From: Bacillota bacterium | GTDB lineage: Bacteria > Bacillota > Clostridia > Peptostreptococcales > Anaerovoracaceae | Assembly (NCBI GenBank): GCA_017438285.1 | Contig: JAFRVY010000065.1 | Span: forward strand, 1 to 64,000 | Direction: 5' to 3' | DNA: 64,000 bases | Part shown: piece after piece, positions 62,884 to 64,000 of the stretch | Numbering within the stretch: position 1 is the first letter of the stretch | How the letters are laid out: each line of letters opens with the position of its first letter | Translations under genes and position numbers: made by a program | The notes under the pieces: model-generated | What the model was told of the DNA's origin: nothing | The model's input: the letters and a program-made list of their open reading frames with translations, nothing else | The model's database searches: none

Positions 62884-62915
62884 ACACCTTAACCTTGCGT
62901 TAAGGTGTTTTTTTT
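62884..62915 (+). terminator. intrinsic terminator of 61547 gene
   Basis: ACACCTTAAC (62884-62893) and GTTAAGGTGT (62899-62908) form a 10-bp stem with a 5-nt loop, followed by a run of T up to 62915. Confidence 0.93.
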
Positions 62916-62925
62916 ATGCGGCTTT

Positions 62926-62936
62926 TGCTATATAAT
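62926..62936 (+). promoter_or_regulatory. -10 promoter candidate for 62977 gene
   Basis: TGCTATATAAT (62926-62936) offers an extended -10 or a perfect TATAAT at 62931-62936. The -35 is only a T-rich tract from the terminator. Leader is about 34 nt. Confidence 0.4.
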
Positions 62937-62976
62937 AATTGTGTATAGGCAAATGCAAAAAGAGAACAGGTAAATC

Positions 62977-63933
62977 ATGAAAGAAATCGGCGGATACATG
63001 GAGCTCGAAAGGCTCACAGGAATCGAATATCACGACGGACTTTACAGGTTTAATCTCGGTAGAACCGCGCTTGTATGGCTGTTGGAGAAATTGAACTGTC
63101 GAAAACTATACGCTCCGATTTACGACTGTGATACAGTGGCAAACAGCGTTACGGCGGCCGGACTGGATGTATCGCTCTATCACATAGATGAGAATCTGGA
63201 CCCTGTTTTGGGCGAGGATTTCACTTTGGGAGATGACGAATGGCTGTACATCATAAACTATTACGGTCAGTTCGACGAAGAGAGGATTCGGGGCTATCAG
63301 AGGCGATACGGACGTATCATTGTGGATAACGCACAGGCATTTTTTGTGCATCCCGTTGGGGATATCCCTACAATCTATTCCTGCAGGAAATTCCTCGGCG
63401 TTTGCGATGGAGCCTACCTGTCGGCGCCTTTGCTGGAGTTTGATGAAGATCTGCCGCAGGATAATTCCATTGACAGAATGAGGTATCTGGTCGGACGGCT
63501 GGAATTCGGCGCCAGAGGTTTTTATTCGGATATGCTCGACGAGTGCAGTAAGTTTGCCGATGCCAGACCGATGAAGATGTCCCTGTTTACAGAAAATGTA
63601 CTCCGCGGTCTGGATTATGAAAACATCAGAATACGCAGAGTATCGAATTACAGGACTCTGCGGGAGTTATTGCCTTCGGACAATCCATTCACGAAGAAAG
63701 AGCCTTTTGGGCCTTTTGCATATCCTTACTATCACGAAAATGGTGTTGCACTCAGAAAATATCTGGCGGAAAACAACATCTTCGTTCCGACAAACTGGTC
63801 TTATCTGATCAGCAGTTCTCCGGAAGAGTGGCTGGAGCACAGATGGTCTGCAGATATTCTGCCGCTTCCGGTAGATCAGCGCTATTCGGATGAAGAGATG
63901 AAACAAATAGCAGAAATGATAAAGAGGTTTTGA
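62977..63933 (+). CDS. DegT-like PLP-dependent aminotransferase-family protein, short
   Basis: A 318-residue protein about 50-60 residues shorter than typical DegT/DnrJ sugar aminotransferases. Fold cues are present: LYAPIYDCDTVANSVTAAGLDV (the substrate-strand region), D117 in IIVDNAQAF and K138 in YSCRKFLGVCDGAYLS, the expected PLP lysine position. The usual GEGG loop is absent. It is either a divergent enzyme or a PLP-fold protein with changed activity. ATG 62998 is an alternative start. The following GT2 gene begins 3 bases after the stop, so both are one unit. Confidence 0.65.
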   Translation: MKEIGGYMELERLTGIEYHDGLYRFNLGRTALVWLLEKLNCRKLYAPIYDCDTVANSVTAAGLDVSLYHIDENLDPVLGEDFTLGDDEWLYIINYYGQFDEERIRGYQRRYGRIIVDNAQAFFVHPVGDIPTIYSCRKFLGVCDGAYLSAPLLEFDEDLPQDNSIDRMRYLVGRLEFGARGFYSDMLDECSKFADARPMKMSLFTENVLRGLDYENIRIRRVSNYRTLRELLPSDNPFTKKEPFGPFAYPYYHENGVALRKYLAENNIFVPTNWSYLISSSPEEWLEHRWSADILPLPVDQRYSDEEMKQIAEMIKRF

Positions 63934-63936
63934 CAC

Positions 63937-64000
63937 ATGCTGGTATCAATTGTTATCCCATGTTATTACTGTGAAAAAACAATACGCAAGGAAGTTGAGA
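63937..64000 (+). CDS. GT2 glycosyltransferase, 5' fragment cut by window end
   Basis: Begins ATG at 63937 and reads MLVSIVIPCYYCEKTIRKEVE before the window stops. SIVIPCYYCEKTI is the standard GT2 nucleotide-binding opening, similar to the GT2 at 25765 (SVIIPCYQSSHTI). Only 21 codons are visible, so nothing can be said of its specificity. Confidence 0.85.
   Translation, partial: MLVSIVIPCYYCEKTIRKEVE

Overview
The window reads as the chromosome of a Gram-positive, low-to-moderate-GC Firmicute, most likely a Clostridia-class anaerobe. The reasons are the wall-teichoic-acid-type genes (TagD, several TagB/TagF-like transferases, TagG/TagH), three LytR-CpsA-Psr (LCP) proteins, GH25 lysozymes with SH3b repeats, and strong AGGAGG ribosome sites. 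Almost no DNA is non-coding, and no phage, integrase, CRISPR array or rRNA is seen. Genus cannot be decided from sequence reading alone. All family names below come from reading motifs and lengths; no database search was run.

Left part (326-16017, plus strand): a housekeeping and cell-wall run. It holds a LarC1-only protein, valS, folC, a diacylglycerol-kinase-like lipid kinase, a GNAT acetyltransferase, two secreted GH25 lysozymes, an LCP protein, ddl, thrS and a second LCP protein. It closes at a bidirectional terminator shared with a minus-strand tRNA-Arg(UCG). A third LCP protein (16204) opens the next operon: a lactate/malate-dehydrogenase-family enzyme, a PaaK-like adenylating enzyme, the dTDP-sugar aminotransferase rffA, rfbA, a polytopic membrane protein and a Wzx-type flippase.

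Middle (24550-30787): a minus-strand pair (ATP-grasp enzyme, CsbB/GtrB-like glycosyltransferase) faces a plus-strand polytopic membrane protein across a compact divergent promoter region. An L,D-transpeptidase-like secreted protein and a small lipoprotein follow.

Core (30881-54849, plus strand): one long surface-glycopolymer locus. In order it carries a YfhO-like membrane protein, TagD, four CDP-glycerol glycerophosphotransferase-family proteins, rfbB, a TagG/TagH-type exporter whose ATPase looks degenerate, an acyl carrier protein with an MBOAT acyltransferase, a fifth TagF-like protein, a UDP-sugar dehydrogenase, a sixth TagF-like protein, and an ATP-grasp/MBOAT/DHHW cassette. Together these should make, decorate, acylate and export a phosphate-linked wall polymer, with the LCP proteins attaching it to peptidoglycan.

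Right part (54859-64000): secreted wall proteins and tailoring enzymes. These are a Big2/Fn3/propeller-like protein, two paralogous NlpC/P60-like putative peptidases with peptidoglycan-binding repeats, an Fn3-SGNH hydrolase, a membrane-anchored propeller-like protein, an acyltransferase-3 O-acyltransferase, a DegT-like protein and the first codons of another GT2 glycosyltransferase.

The most unusual points are the TagH-like ATPase with Walker A Lys replaced by Arg, the dehydrogenase with Arg at the lactate/malate specificity position, an acyl carrier protein-MBOAT pair with no DltA, and several operons whose promoters place transcription start at or within a few bases of the start codon.
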